DNA from: Ferruginivarius sediminum
Lineage (GTDB): Bacteria > Pseudomonadota > Alphaproteobacteria > Kiloniellales > Rhodovibrionaceae
Reading direction: 5' to 3'
Assembly: GCF_003344765.1 (NCBI RefSeq)
Contig: NZ_QPMH01000002.1
Location: 310,001-374,000, forward strand
Length of the DNA: 64,000 nucleotides
Under the pieces are notes generated by a model, which was not told the DNA's origin, did no database searches, and saw only the letters and a list, made by a program, of their open reading frames with translations. Shown one piece after another: positions 8,246 to 16,583 of this stretch. Both the position numbers and the translations under genes were made by a program. Numbering within the stretch: the first letter of the stretch is position 1; each line of letters opens with the position of its first letter.

Positions 8246-10372
8246 ATGCGAGTGACGGCAAAGGTCATCGGCGCCGCCCTGGCGGCGCCTGTCATGCTGG
8301 CCGCGAGCCCGGTGCTTGCCGCCGATCCGCCCGCCTTCATCAAGGGCGATGTCCGGATTACCGAGTTCGACGGCGTCACCGACGACCTGCTGACGGCCGG
8401 TCTGGGCGCCGCCGGTTTGCAGAGTGGTACGCCGCCGGCGCTGTCGGACCCGCCGACGGCGGCGGAACTGCGCCGGCTGGCGATTTACAACAACTATCGC
8501 GCCCTGGTCGACGTCACCACCGGGGGCGGCTACGGCACGCTTTATGGGCCGGACGTCAGCGCGGCCGGCGTTCCCGGCGAGGGGCCGGGAATGATCGCTG
8601 GACGCGAATACCTGGCTTTCGCCGGTCCGGCATCAGGTCACGTCAACGTCAGCCTGCTGGTCCAGGTTCCAGATATCTTCGACCCGGACGCGCCCTGCAT
8701 CGTAACCGGCCCGTCGTCCGGCTCGCGCGGTGTCTACGGCGCCATCGGGACCAGCGGGGAGTGGGGCCTGAAGAACGGCTGCGCGGTCGCTTACACCGAC
8801 AAGGGGACCGGAACGGGCGCCCATAACCTGGGCGACGACACCGTCGACCTCATTACCGGCGAGCGGGTAACGGCGGATGAGGCCGGGAAGGACTCAATCT
8901 TCACCGCCGGGATCAATGACCGCAAGCAGGCCGACTACGACGACGAAACCCCGCATCGCTTCGCCTTCAAGCACGCCCACTCCGAGAACAATCCCGAGGC
9001 GGACTGGGGCAAGAACGTGTTGCAGTCGATCCGCTTCGCCTTCTGGGCGCTGAACGAGGCCCACCCGGACGCGGACATCCGGCCCGGCAACACCGTCGTT
9101 ATCGCCTCCAGCGTCTCAAACGGCGGCGGCAGCTCCGTTCTGGCGGCGGAACAGGACAAGCAGGGCCTGATCGACGGCGTCGCGGTGTCGGAGCCGAACG
9201 TGAACCCGGAACCCGGTGGCGATTTCGCCATCAAGCAGGGCGAGGGCCCGCCGTTCTTCGATCACAGCAAGAGCCTTTACGACTACACGACGTTGCTGAA
9301 CCTCTATCAGGCATGCGCCAACCTGGATAACCCCGCTGCCCCGTTCAATTTCCTGGGTCTGACGGCCATCCAGCAGAACCGTTGTGCGTCGCTGGCGGAA
9401 TTGGGGCTGCTGACCAGCGGGACGCTGGCCGGACAGGCCGCCGAGGCGCAGGAAATCATCAACGACTTCGGCATCCTCGAAGAGCAGAATATCGTCCAGC
9501 CCTCGCATTACTGGGTGTTCGTGCCGCAGGCCATCGCGGTTACCTACGCCAACGCTTATGGGCAGTTTTCGGTGCTGGAGAGGCTGTGCGGCTACAGCTT
9601 CGGCGCGACGACGGGCAACAGCCTGATCCCGGACCTGGGCAATCCCGACGACGGCGTTCCCGTTCCGCTGGCCCTGGCGGCCGAGAATGCGTTGTTCGCG
9701 ACCTCCAACGGCATTCCGCCCACGAGCGGCGTGAATCTGATCAACGACCGGGCGGTCGAGGGCTCGCGGGAGACCCGCCACTCGACCTCGCCGTCGACGG
9801 GACGCCAGGACCATAATATCGACGGCAACCTCTGCCTGCGTGACCTTGCGACCGGCGTGGACACCGTGACCGGAGAGAAGCTGCGCGGCCGGCAACAGGC
9901 ACGCCACAAGCAAATCCTGAACGGTATCCGCGAGATCCGGGCCAGCGGCGACCTGAACGGCAAGCCGGCGATCTTCGTCACCGGCCGCAGCGACGCGATC
10001 CTGCCGCCGAACCATACCTCGCGGGCCTATTTCGGCTTGAACAGACTGCAAGAGGGGACGGACAGCGAATTGCGCTATATCGAGGTGCTGAACGCGCAAC
10101 ACCTGGACGCCTTCAACCAGTTCCCCGGTTTTGACAACCGTTTCATCCCGCTGCACCACTATTTCATTCAGGCGCTGGATATCATGTTCGCGCACCTGAA
10201 GGACGGCCTTCCGCTGCCGCCCAGCCAGGTGGTCCGAACCGTCCCCCGTGGCGGTCCGGACGGCGGCGCGCCCGATATCGTCGAGGCCGTCAACCTTCCG
10301 GCGATCCAGCAGAACCCGGCGGTGACGGACGAGATCCGGTTCGAGGGCAATCAGGTGCTTATCCCGGAGTGA
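8246..10372 (+). CDS. D-(-)-3-hydroxybutyrate oligomer hydrolase
   Basis: Hydrolyses soluble 3-hydroxybutyrate oligomers to monomers, a late step in polyhydroxybutyrate use. The product is 708 residues with a Sec signal peptide (residues 1-25, ...SPVLAADP), so it acts in the periplasm or outside. The lipase-box-like segment SSVSNGGGSSVLAAEQD around Ser291 matches the 3HB-oligomer hydrolase family as I remember it, as does GRSDAILPPNHTSRAYFGL. The ATG follows GGGAGG (8231-8236). Divergent from the BCCT operon; a hairpin at 10385-10410 follows. Some members of this family act on other esters. Confidence 0.82.
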   Translation: MRVTAKVIGAALAAPVMLAASPVLAADPPAFIKGDVRITEFDGVTDDLLTAGLGAAGLQSGTPPALSDPPTAAELRRLAIYNNYRALVDVTTGGGYGTLYGPDVSAAGVPGEGPGMIAGREYLAFAGPASGHVNVSLLVQVPDIFDPDAPCIVTGPSSGSRGVYGAIGTSGEWGLKNGCAVAYTDKGTGTGAHNLGDDTVDLITGERVTADEAGKDSIFTAGINDRKQADYDDETPHRFAFKHAHSENNPEADWGKNVLQSIRFAFWALNEAHPDADIRPGNTVVIASSVSNGGGSSVLAAEQDKQGLIDGVAVSEPNVNPEPGGDFAIKQGEGPPFFDHSKSLYDYTTLLNLYQACANLDNPAAPFNFLGLTAIQQNRCASLAELGLLTSGTLAGQAAEAQEIINDFGILEEQNIVQPSHYWVFVPQAIAVTYANAYGQFSVLERLCGYSFGATTGNSLIPDLGNPDDGVPVPLALAAENALFATSNGIPPTSGVNLINDRAVEGSRETRHSTSPSTGRQDHNIDGNLCLRDLATGVDTVTGEKLRGRQQARHKQILNGIREIRASGDLNGKPAIFVTGRSDAILPPNHTSRAYFGLNRLQEGTDSELRYIEVLNAQHLDAFNQFPGFDNRFIPLHHYFIQALDIMFAHLKDGLPLPPSQVVRTVPRGGPDGGAPDIVEAVNLPAIQQNPAVTDEIRFEGNQVLIPE

Positions 10373-10384
10373 TATCGCAACGGT

Positions 10385-10410
10385 GGAGTCCCGGCTTTTG
10401 CCGGGGCTCC
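10385..10410 (+). terminator. Probable terminator of the 3HB-oligomer hydrolase gene
   Basis: Stem GGAGTCCCGGC (10385-10395) / GCCGGGGCTCC (10400-10410) with a TTTT loop, one G-T pair. A T-run occurs only about 10 bases further on, so termination strength is uncertain. Confidence 0.6.
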
Positions 10411-10561
10411 GTGCCGCGGTTTTTCGCCGTCTGAAGGGGCTTTCAATGCCCGTTATCCGATTGTGCGGCGCAGCATCGAGCCTTGCAAAGAAGGGGGGCG
10501 ACCTCTAAATTCCCTGATTCAGAACGCCAATTTACGTCAATCGAAACCGAAAGAATTTCCG

Positions 10562-11590
10562 ATGGGTTACAAGGTTGCAGTCGTCGGTGCCACCGGCAAT
10601 GTCGGGCGTGAGCTGCTGAACACGCTGGCCGAGCGCGAATTCCCCGCCGACGAGGTGGTGGCGCTGGCCTCGGAGCGCTCCGCCGGCAAGCGGGTCTCCT
10701 TTGGCGAGGATCGGGAACTCCAGGTCCAGGATCTCTCCACCTACGACTTCAAGGGCGTCGATATCGTGCTGTCGTCGCCGGGCGCGTCGGTGGCGAAGGC
10801 CTTCGCGCCGAAGGCCGCCGAAGCGGGCGCGGTGGTGATCGACAACACCTCCCACTTCCGGATGGAGCCGGATGTTCCGCTGATCGTGCCGGAGGTGAAC
10901 CCGCAGGCAATCGGCGGCTATACCAAGCGCAACATCATCGCGAACCCGAACTGCTCGACCATCCAGATGGTGATGGCGCTGAAGCCGCTTCACGAGATCG
11001 CGCCGATCAAGCGCGTCGTCGTCGCCACCTACCAGTCCGTCTCCGGCTCGGGCAAGGAGGCGATGGACGAGCTGTTTAACCAGACCCGCGGCATCTTCAT
11101 GAACGAGCCGGCGCGCCCGCAGCAGTTTACGAAGCAGATCGCTTTCAATGCCATTCCCCACATCGACAAGTTCATGGAGGACGGGTCGACCAAGGAGGAA
11201 TGGAAGATGGTGAACGAGACCCGGAAGATCCTCGATCCGGATATCCGGGTGTCCGCCACCTGCGTGCGCGTGCCCATATTCATCGGCCACGGCGAGGCCG
11301 TTAACGTCGAATTCGAAAGCGCCATCGAGGAAGAGCAGGCGCGCGAGGCGTTGCGCAGCTTCCCCGGCATCACCGTCGTGGACCACCGCGAGGACGGCGG
11401 CTATGTCACGCCGGTGGAGAGCGCCGGGGACGACGATGTCTTCGTCAGCCGTCTGCGCAATGATCCGACGGTCGAACACGGCCTGTCGTTCTGGGTCGTT
11501 TCCGACAACCTGCGCAAGGGGGCGGCGCTGAACACCGTGCAGATCGCCGAGCGGCTGGTGGAAGGCTATCTCGCCAAGCAGCCGGCCTGA
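10562..11590 (+). CDS. asd: Aspartate-semialdehyde dehydrogenase
   Basis: NADPH-dependent reduction of aspartyl phosphate to aspartate semialdehyde, the branch-point precursor of lysine, methionine and threonine. The 342-residue protein shows the Rossmann start VAVVGATGNVGREL, the catalytic Cys131 in NPNCSTIQM and a VSGSGKEAMDEL segment. The ATG at 10562 gives the usual N terminus MGYKVAVVGA. thrB and thrC of the same route are also in this window, far downstream. Single-gene unit followed by a hairpin. Confidence 0.97.
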   Translation: MGYKVAVVGATGNVGRELLNTLAEREFPADEVVALASERSAGKRVSFGEDRELQVQDLSTYDFKGVDIVLSSPGASVAKAFAPKAAEAGAVVIDNTSHFRMEPDVPLIVPEVNPQAIGGYTKRNIIANPNCSTIQMVMALKPLHEIAPIKRVVVATYQSVSGSGKEAMDELFNQTRGIFMNEPARPQQFTKQIAFNAIPHIDKFMEDGSTKEEWKMVNETRKILDPDIRVSATCVRVPIFIGHGEAVNVEFESAIEEEQAREALRSFPGITVVDHREDGGYVTPVESAGDDDVFVSRLRNDPTVEHGLSFWVVSDNLRKGAALNTVQIAERLVEGYLAKQPA

Positions 11591-11609
11591 TCGACGAGCG
11601 GGAATCGGC

Positions 11610-11639
11610 CGGTGCCGGGACTCTCAACGCCCGGCGCCG
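11610..11639. terminator. Hairpin between convergent asd and SRPBCC genes
   Basis: Stem CGGTGCCGGG (11610-11619) / CCCGGCGCCG (11630-11639), one G-T pair, 10-base loop. Placed between two converging stop codons, so it could serve both; no clear U-tract on either side. Confidence 0.4.
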
Positions 11640-11662
11640 ACGTTCGCTCCCGGCTGGCGATT

Positions 11663-12067
11663 TTAGCTCAAGAGCTTGCCAAGATTATCGAACCCGGCCT
11701 GATAGATGCCTTCGATGGCACTTCGCGCCGCCATGGGGTCGCCCACGGGCTCGAAGCGGCTGCTCCAGGTCACCGTGCTGCCCCCGTTCTTGCCACCCTC
11801 GACGCGGATCGTGCTTTCGTATCCCTCGACCGGCAGCGGGCCGGCGTCGATGATCCGGTAGGTATAGGAATGGCCGGCCTCGTCGCTGTCGACCAGTTCC
11901 TCGACCAACTCGGTCCCGCCCGCCAGATGCAGGCGGCGCGTCTTGCCCTCGACCTCGCTCGATTGCACCGCGGGGTGCCAGGTGTGCAGCGCGTCGAAGG
12001 CGCCCACCTTCTTCCAGACCTCGTCCGGCGACGCCGGCAGTGCGGTGCTCATCGAGACTTCGATCAT
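11663..12067 (-). CDS. SRPBCC-family lipid/small-molecule-binding protein
   Basis: Single START/Bet v1-fold protein of 134 residues. It starts MIEVSMSTALPASPDEVWKKVGAF, the typical first strand of polyketide-cyclase/MxaD-like SRPBCC proteins. YRIIDAGPLPVEGYESTIRV and TVTWSSRFEP, followed by a C-terminal amphipathic helix (FDNLGKLL), complete the fold. The ATG is preceded by GGAGGG. These proteins bind hydrophobic ligands; no substrate can be assigned. Not obviously in an operon: the small membrane protein gene lies about 110 bases upstream on the same strand. Confidence 0.8.
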   Translation of the reverse strand: MIEVSMSTALPASPDEVWKKVGAFDALHTWHPAVQSSEVEGKTRRLHLAGGTELVEELVDSDEAGHSYTYRIIDAGPLPVEGYESTIRVEGGKNGGSTVTWSSRFEPVGDPMAARSAIEGIYQAGFDNLGKLLS

Positions 12068-12181
12068 GGCCGGAGCCCTCCCTGTTGTTTGGCGCCGAAA
12101 TGGTGGTATCCGCAGACTATAGCATGCCGGGCGAAAACGCATAGTCGCCGGGGCGCGTCTCCCCGGCGCGCATCCGGTGGT

Positions 12182-12394
12182 TCAGCGGCGCCGGCGCCCG
12201 CGTGCGCGCTGGCGGCGGTGACGCAGGTAGCCGATCGAGAGCACGAGCGCGATGGCGCCGGCCGTCAAAGGGAAGACCAGCAGGATCATCGGCAGGGCGG
12301 TCACCAGAACCACGATTGCGCCGACCGCGCCCGCCGTCACGGCCAGCACGAAGGCGGTTCCCAGCGCGTATCCGACGAAGTCCCTGACGTTCAT
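12182..12394 (-). CDS. Small two-helix membrane protein, unknown
   Basis: A 70-residue product with two hydrophobic stretches (about residues 8-28 and 32-54) and an Arg-rich tail (RHRRQRARGRRRR) that should stay cytoplasmic. No family recognised. It lies 72 bases behind pdxY on the same strand and may be co-transcribed. Support is limited to the two clean hydrophobic segments and the position. Confidence 0.5.
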   Translation of the reverse strand: MNVRDFVGYALGTAFVLAVTAGAVGAIVVLVTALPMILLVFPLTAGAIALVLSIGYLRHRRQRARGRRRR

Positions 12395-12466
12395 CCAGCG
12401 GCTCTCGTGACTGACATCGTCGCGCCAGCAATAAGCTCCGAAGCGGGCCGCGTGAAGGCGGCGGTT

Positions 12467-13312
12467 CTAAAGCGCCTGTGCCCGAAAGCGTCGCGGCGGC
12501 GCGGCCAGCGCATCCTGCGCGCACACGAGATCGAGTTCGCGGCGGCCCGATGCCTGCGTGGCCTCCAGCACGGCATGGATCGCGTTGGCGCTGTCGGCCA
12601 GCGCGTCGGGCAGGGGGCTGCCGCGCAGCAAGTGGGCCGTGAACAGCCCCGCCATCGCGTCCCCGGCACCGTTGGGCGGAACCGGGAAGTCCAGGCGGGG
12701 CACCTGCAGCGACCAGGCGTCCTCGTCGGTGACGGCCAGGGTCAGCAGGGTATCCGTGCCCAGCGGCAGCGATGTTACCAGCACGATGCGCGGTCCCCTG
12801 GCGATGATGCTGCGCGCGGCACTCACCGCATCCTCGATACCTGCCACGTCGCGGCCCGTCAGGTGGCCAAGCTCGAAGGCGTTGGGCGTGACGACGTCGG
12901 CGCGCGGCACAGCCTCTTCGGCAAAGAAGGCCGCCACTTCGGGTGCGACGTAGAGGCCCGGTCCGCTGTCGCCGATAATGGGGTCGACGACGGCGACGGC
13001 CTCGGGGTTGGCCCGCCGCACCGCCGCGATCGCGGCCAGCATTTCGTCTCCCTGTTGCGCCGCGCCGATGTAGCCAGTCAAAATACCCCGGCAGCCATTG
13101 AAAGAGCCGCGCGTCTGCAAGCCGGCCATCAGCGCGCGCAGTTCGCATGGCGGCACCACGCGCCCGGTGCACCCGCCATAGCCCGGATGGTTCGAATATA
13201 TGACGGTATCCACCTGCCAAGCCTCGATACCCAGGCGGCGCAGGCAGAATGCGGCCGCGTCATTGCCGACGTAGCCGAACGCAACATGCGAATTGAGACA
13301 GATCACGGGCAT
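12467..13312 (-). CDS. pdxY: Pyridoxal kinase
   Basis: ATP-dependent phosphorylation of pyridoxal in the vitamin B6 salvage route; ribokinase-like fold. The 281-residue protein begins with the PdxY pattern ICLNSHVAFGYVGNDAA. It has VDPIIGDSGPGLYV and the anion-hole/catalytic segment PPNGAGDAMAGLF. TPNAFELGHLTG is also typical. Length and motif order match PdxY rather than ThiD. Confidence 0.92.
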   Translation of the reverse strand: MPVICLNSHVAFGYVGNDAAAFCLRRLGIEAWQVDTVIYSNHPGYGGCTGRVVPPCELRALMAGLQTRGSFNGCRGILTGYIGAAQQGDEMLAAIAAVRRANPEAVAVVDPIIGDSGPGLYVAPEVAAFFAEEAVPRADVVTPNAFELGHLTGRDVAGIEDAVSAARSIIARGPRIVLVTSLPLGTDTLLTLAVTDEDAWSLQVPRLDFPVPPNGAGDAMAGLFTAHLLRGSPLPDALADSANAIHAVLEATQASGRRELDLVCAQDALAAPPRRFRAQAL

Positions 13313-13404
13313 GATGCTAGAGGGTTTGTCACTGTGCAGAACGCTTCTATCGTCATGGCCGATCCGCGAAAGGCATACAATCGCAATTTAGGATGGGGAA
13401 CGAC

Positions 13405-14301
13405 ATGACGGATCCGTTGAACGCGCGGCCGCGCCGCAGCGTGCTTTACATGCCGGGATCGAACACCCGTGCGCTCGAAAAGGGGAAGACGATCCCCGCC
13501 GACGCGCTGATCCTCGACCTGGAGGACGCGGTCGCTCCAGACGCGAAGGCGGAGGCGCGCAAGAACGTCGTGGAGGCGGTCAAGGCCGGCGGTTACGGCA
13601 AACGCGAGCTTGCGGTGCGTGTCAATCCGCTGGACAGCGAATGGGGGCAGGCCGACGTCGAGGCCGCCGCAACCTGCGGGGCGGATGCGATCCTGCTGCC
13701 CAAGGTGGAGAGCGCGGCGATGGTGCGCGACCTGGAAGCGCGGATGGCGCGGCACGGCGCCCCGGACGGCATGGCGATCTGGGTGATGATGGAAACCCCG
13801 CTCGGTATCCTGCATGCGGAGGGGATCGCCGCTTCCAGCGACCGCCTTGCGGTCCTGGTGATGGGCACCAGCGATCTGGTGAAGGACCTTCAGGCCCAGC
13901 ACACGCCGGAGCGACTGCCGGTGCTGACCTCGCTCAGCCTTTGCGTGCTGGCCGCGCGGGCCCATGGCCGGGCGGTCGTCGACGGCGTCCACCTCGATCT
14001 GCAGGACATGGAGGGCTTCGAGGCGGCGTGCCGGCAGGGGCTGGAACTCGGCATGGACGGCAAGACGCTGATCCATCCCAAGACCGTCGAGCCGGCGAAC
14101 CGCATCTTCGCGCCCAGCGAGGACGAGGTGGGCCGCGCCCGCCGCATTATCGAGGCGCACGCGGAGGCGGAACGCCGCGGCGAGGGTGTTGTCGTGCTGG
14201 ACGGCCAGCTTATCGAGAACCTGCACGTGCTGAACGCCAGGCGAATCGTCGCGCTGCACGAGGCCATCCAGGCGCGCGAATCCGACAGCGGAGCGGACTG
14301 A
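13405..14301 (+). CDS. HpcH/HpaI (CitE-like) family: probable (3S)-malyl-CoA thioesterase or malyl-CoA/beta-methylmalyl-CoA lyase
   Basis: Cytosolic Mg-dependent enzyme of the citrate-lyase beta superfamily, 298 residues. Motifs: RSVLYMPGSNTRALEKG, LDLEDAVAPDAK, ILLPKVES, WVMMETPLGIL and GKTLIHPKTVEPAN. The N terminus resembles the Rhodobacter Mcl2-type (3S)-malyl-CoA thioesterase more than the Mcl1 lyase. The mesaconyl-CoA hydratase gene follows on the same strand, placing both in the ethylmalonyl-CoA pathway; exact activity is inference. Start choice: the ATG at 13405 has GGATGGGG as ribosome-binding site, which overlaps an alternative ATG at 13393. Confidence 0.85.
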   Translation: MTDPLNARPRRSVLYMPGSNTRALEKGKTIPADALILDLEDAVAPDAKAEARKNVVEAVKAGGYGKRELAVRVNPLDSEWGQADVEAAATCGADAILLPKVESAAMVRDLEARMARHGAPDGMAIWVMMETPLGILHAEGIAASSDRLAVLVMGTSDLVKDLQAQHTPERLPVLTSLSLCVLAARAHGRAVVDGVHLDLQDMEGFEAACRQGLELGMDGKTLIHPKTVEPANRIFAPSEDEVGRARRIIEAHAEAERRGEGVVVLDGQLIENLHVLNARRIVALHEAIQARESDSGAD

Positions 14302-14586
14302 CCGGCGGAAACGGCCCGGTGTCCGGCGTGGCGGCCGACCGGCGTGGACGTTTGCTTGCATCTCATACCCCCCGATAGCCTTTGGGGGCTCCCCAGCGGC
14401 TTGCCGGACTGCTAATGGTTCCTGGCCTCTGCCGTCTGGAAGCATAATAACAGCGGACGCGCAAGCATCGGCGCGTCCGCGGGCATACGCATTCGCGTGC
14501 GGCGCGAACCTGTCGCCTGGATACCAGGCGGCAATATCGCGGGCGGCATGGCGCCTGGGTTGGGTCGAAACGAGCGAGCGGGACGT

Positions 14587-15642
14587 ATGACGAAACAGAT
14601 CGCCGGAAACTACTTCGAGGATTTCGCGCTGGGTCAGGAGATCCGGCATGCCACGCCCCGGACAGTGACCGCGGGTGACGCGGCGCTGTACATGGCGCTC
14701 TATGGCTCGCGCTTCGCCATGCAGTCCTCGGACGAGGCCGCGCGGCATCTTGGCTATGCCCGTGCGCCAATGGACGACATGCTGGCCTTTCACGTTGTCT
14801 TCGGCAAGACCGTGCCGGATATCTCGCTGAACGCCATCGCCAACCTGGGTTATGCCGGCGGCGTCTTCGCGCGGCCGGTCTATCCGGGCGACACGCTGTC
14901 CACGGTCTCGACGGTGATCGGCCTGCGCGAGAACTCCAACCGCAAGACCGGGACGGTCTACGTCCGCTCCGTCGGCACGAACCAGGACGGCAAGACGGTG
15001 CTGGACTACGTGCGCTGGGCCATGGTGCGCAAGCGCGATCCCGAGAGCCCGGCGCCCGAACCGCATGTGCCCGACCTGCCGGAAGCGGTCGCGCCGGCGG
15101 ACCTGGGCCTGCCGCCGGGCGTGGATTTCTCCGCCTACGACACGCAGCTTTCCGGCCAGCCGCATCTGTTCCAGGACTACGAGGTGGGCGAGCGTATCGA
15201 CCACGTCGACGGATTCACCATCGAAGAGGCCGAGCACCAGATGGCGACGCGCCTCTACCAGAACACGGCGCGGGTCCATTTCAACCAGCATGTGGAAAAG
15301 GAGGGCCGCTTCGGCCGGCGCATCGTCTACGGCGGGCACATCATCTCCATCGCGCGCGCGCTGTCTTTCAACGGTTTGGGCAACGCCATCGCCGTGGCGG
15401 CGATCAACGGCGGGCGCCACATCAATCCGAGCTTTGCCGGTGACACGATCTATGCCTGGTCGGAAGTCCTCGGCAAGCACGAGATTCCGGGGCGGCGCGA
15501 CGTCGGCGCGCTGCGCCTGCGCACCGTCGCGACGAAGGACCGGGCGTGCGCCGACTTCCCGCTGGAAGGGCCGGACGGCAAGGTGGATCCGGCGGTCGTG
15601 CTCGACCTCGACTACACCGTGCTGATGCCGTGCCGGGTCTAG
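14587..15642 (+). CDS. mch: Mesaconyl-CoA (2-methylfumaryl-CoA) hydratase, MaoC type
   Basis: Hydrates mesaconyl-CoA to beta-methylmalyl-CoA in the ethylmalonyl-CoA pathway, upstream of the malyl-CoA cleavage step. The 351-residue protein consists of two hot-dog domains. The N-terminal one has GNYFEDFALGQEIRHATPRTVT, and the C-terminal one QDYEVGERIDH...FTIEEAEHQMATRLYQNTARVHFN. The long double-domain form with both stretches matches Mch rather than single-domain MaoC. Start MTKQIAGNYFEDF at 14587. The 285-base spacer before it holds no gene. Confidence 0.88.
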   Translation: MTKQIAGNYFEDFALGQEIRHATPRTVTAGDAALYMALYGSRFAMQSSDEAARHLGYARAPMDDMLAFHVVFGKTVPDISLNAIANLGYAGGVFARPVYPGDTLSTVSTVIGLRENSNRKTGTVYVRSVGTNQDGKTVLDYVRWAMVRKRDPESPAPEPHVPDLPEAVAPADLGLPPGVDFSAYDTQLSGQPHLFQDYEVGERIDHVDGFTIEEAEHQMATRLYQNTARVHFNQHVEKEGRFGRRIVYGGHIISIARALSFNGLGNAIAVAAINGGRHINPSFAGDTIYAWSEVLGKHEIPGRRDVGALRLRTVATKDRACADFPLEGPDGKVDPAVVLDLDYTVLMPCRV

Positions 15643-15696
15643 GGCACGCCGGGCCGATGCGTCGGGCCGGGCATCGCTGACGCCAGGGAGGGGCAG

Positions 15697-16494
15697 TTGA
15701 GCCGGACGGGTACCGCCACGCGCCTTTTCGTGGAGGAGGATCTGGCCGCCGGCCGTGTCCTGGGGCTGGACCATGCCCGCGCCCATTTCCTGCGCTCTGT
15801 CCTGCGCCTCGGACGCGGGGCGCAACTGGCGCTCTTCAACGGCCGCGACGGGGAGTGGCTGGCCAGGGTCGAGGGGCTGGGCAAGGGCTGGGCCTCGCTG
15901 GAGGTGCTCTCGCAATCCAGGCCGCAGCAGGGCGAACCGGACCTCTGGCTGGTGTTCGCGCCGATCAAGCGCGCCCGCCTCGATTTCATGATCGAGAAAG
16001 CGACGGAGTTGGGCGTGTCGGTGCTGCAGCCGATCTTCACCCAGCACACCGACGTTAGCCGCGTGAACACCGACCGGCTTGCCGCGAATGCGCGCGAGGC
16101 GGCTGAGCAGTGCGAACGGCTGAGCGTGCCCGAGGTGCACGAGCCGAAGCAGTTCCGCGACCTACTGGACGGGTGGCCGGCGGAGCGCCGTCTGCTGCTG
16201 TGCGCCGAGTCCGGCGAGGCGCGGCCCATCGCCGGGGCCCTGGCGGACATCTCGGCGGGGTTTGTCGGGCAGGAAAAAGACCAAGCGGTCTCAGGGCCTT
16301 GGGCTGTTATGACGGGGCCGGAGGGCGGGTTCCACGCTTCCGAACTTGACGCCCTAGCGAAACTTCCCTTTGTTACGCCCGTCGGTTTGGGGCCGCGCGT
16401 GCTTCGCGCCGACACCGCCGCGCTGGCGGCTCTCGCCTGCTGGCAGGCCTGGCTTGGCGACGGTCGCGCGCGACCGCCGTTTCGTGCCGATTGA
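15697..16494 (+). CDS. rsmE: 16S rRNA (uracil1498-N3)-methyltransferase
   Basis: SPOUT-class methyltransferase modifying U1498 of 16S rRNA. The 265-residue product has an N-terminal PUA-like part (TRLFVEEDLAAGRVLGLD) and the knotted C-terminal domain with MTGPEGGFHASELD and LGPRVLRADTAALAALA, the AdoMet-binding signature. The frame begins with TTG at 15697, with GGGAGGGG directly upstream; no closer ATG fits, so the TTG start is accepted. Confidence 0.94.
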   Translation: MSRTGTATRLFVEEDLAAGRVLGLDHARAHFLRSVLRLGRGAQLALFNGRDGEWLARVEGLGKGWASLEVLSQSRPQQGEPDLWLVFAPIKRARLDFMIEKATELGVSVLQPIFTQHTDVSRVNTDRLAANAREAAEQCERLSVPEVHEPKQFRDLLDGWPAERRLLLCAESGEARPIAGALADISAGFVGQEKDQAVSGPWAVMTGPEGGFHASELDALAKLPFVTPVGLGPRVLRADTAALAALACWQAWLGDGRARPPFRAD

Positions 16495-16583
16495 CGCCGG
16501 GACGCCCCGGCCCCCCGCTCTGGAGCATCGCGTCACCCGCTTTCCCACCGGTCATCGAAACCATTCTGACGGGACCGAGTCGT

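Noticed and set aside
10532..11479. A 315-codon open frame antisense to asd
   Set aside because: asd is unambiguous on the plus strand; the antisense translation has the low-complexity character of a shadow frame.
13303..16140. A 945-codon open frame on the minus strand opposite citE-like, mch and rsmE genes
   Set aside because: Antisense to well-identified genes; the translation is Arg/His/Gly-rich without motifs, as is usual for third-position-GC antisense frames.
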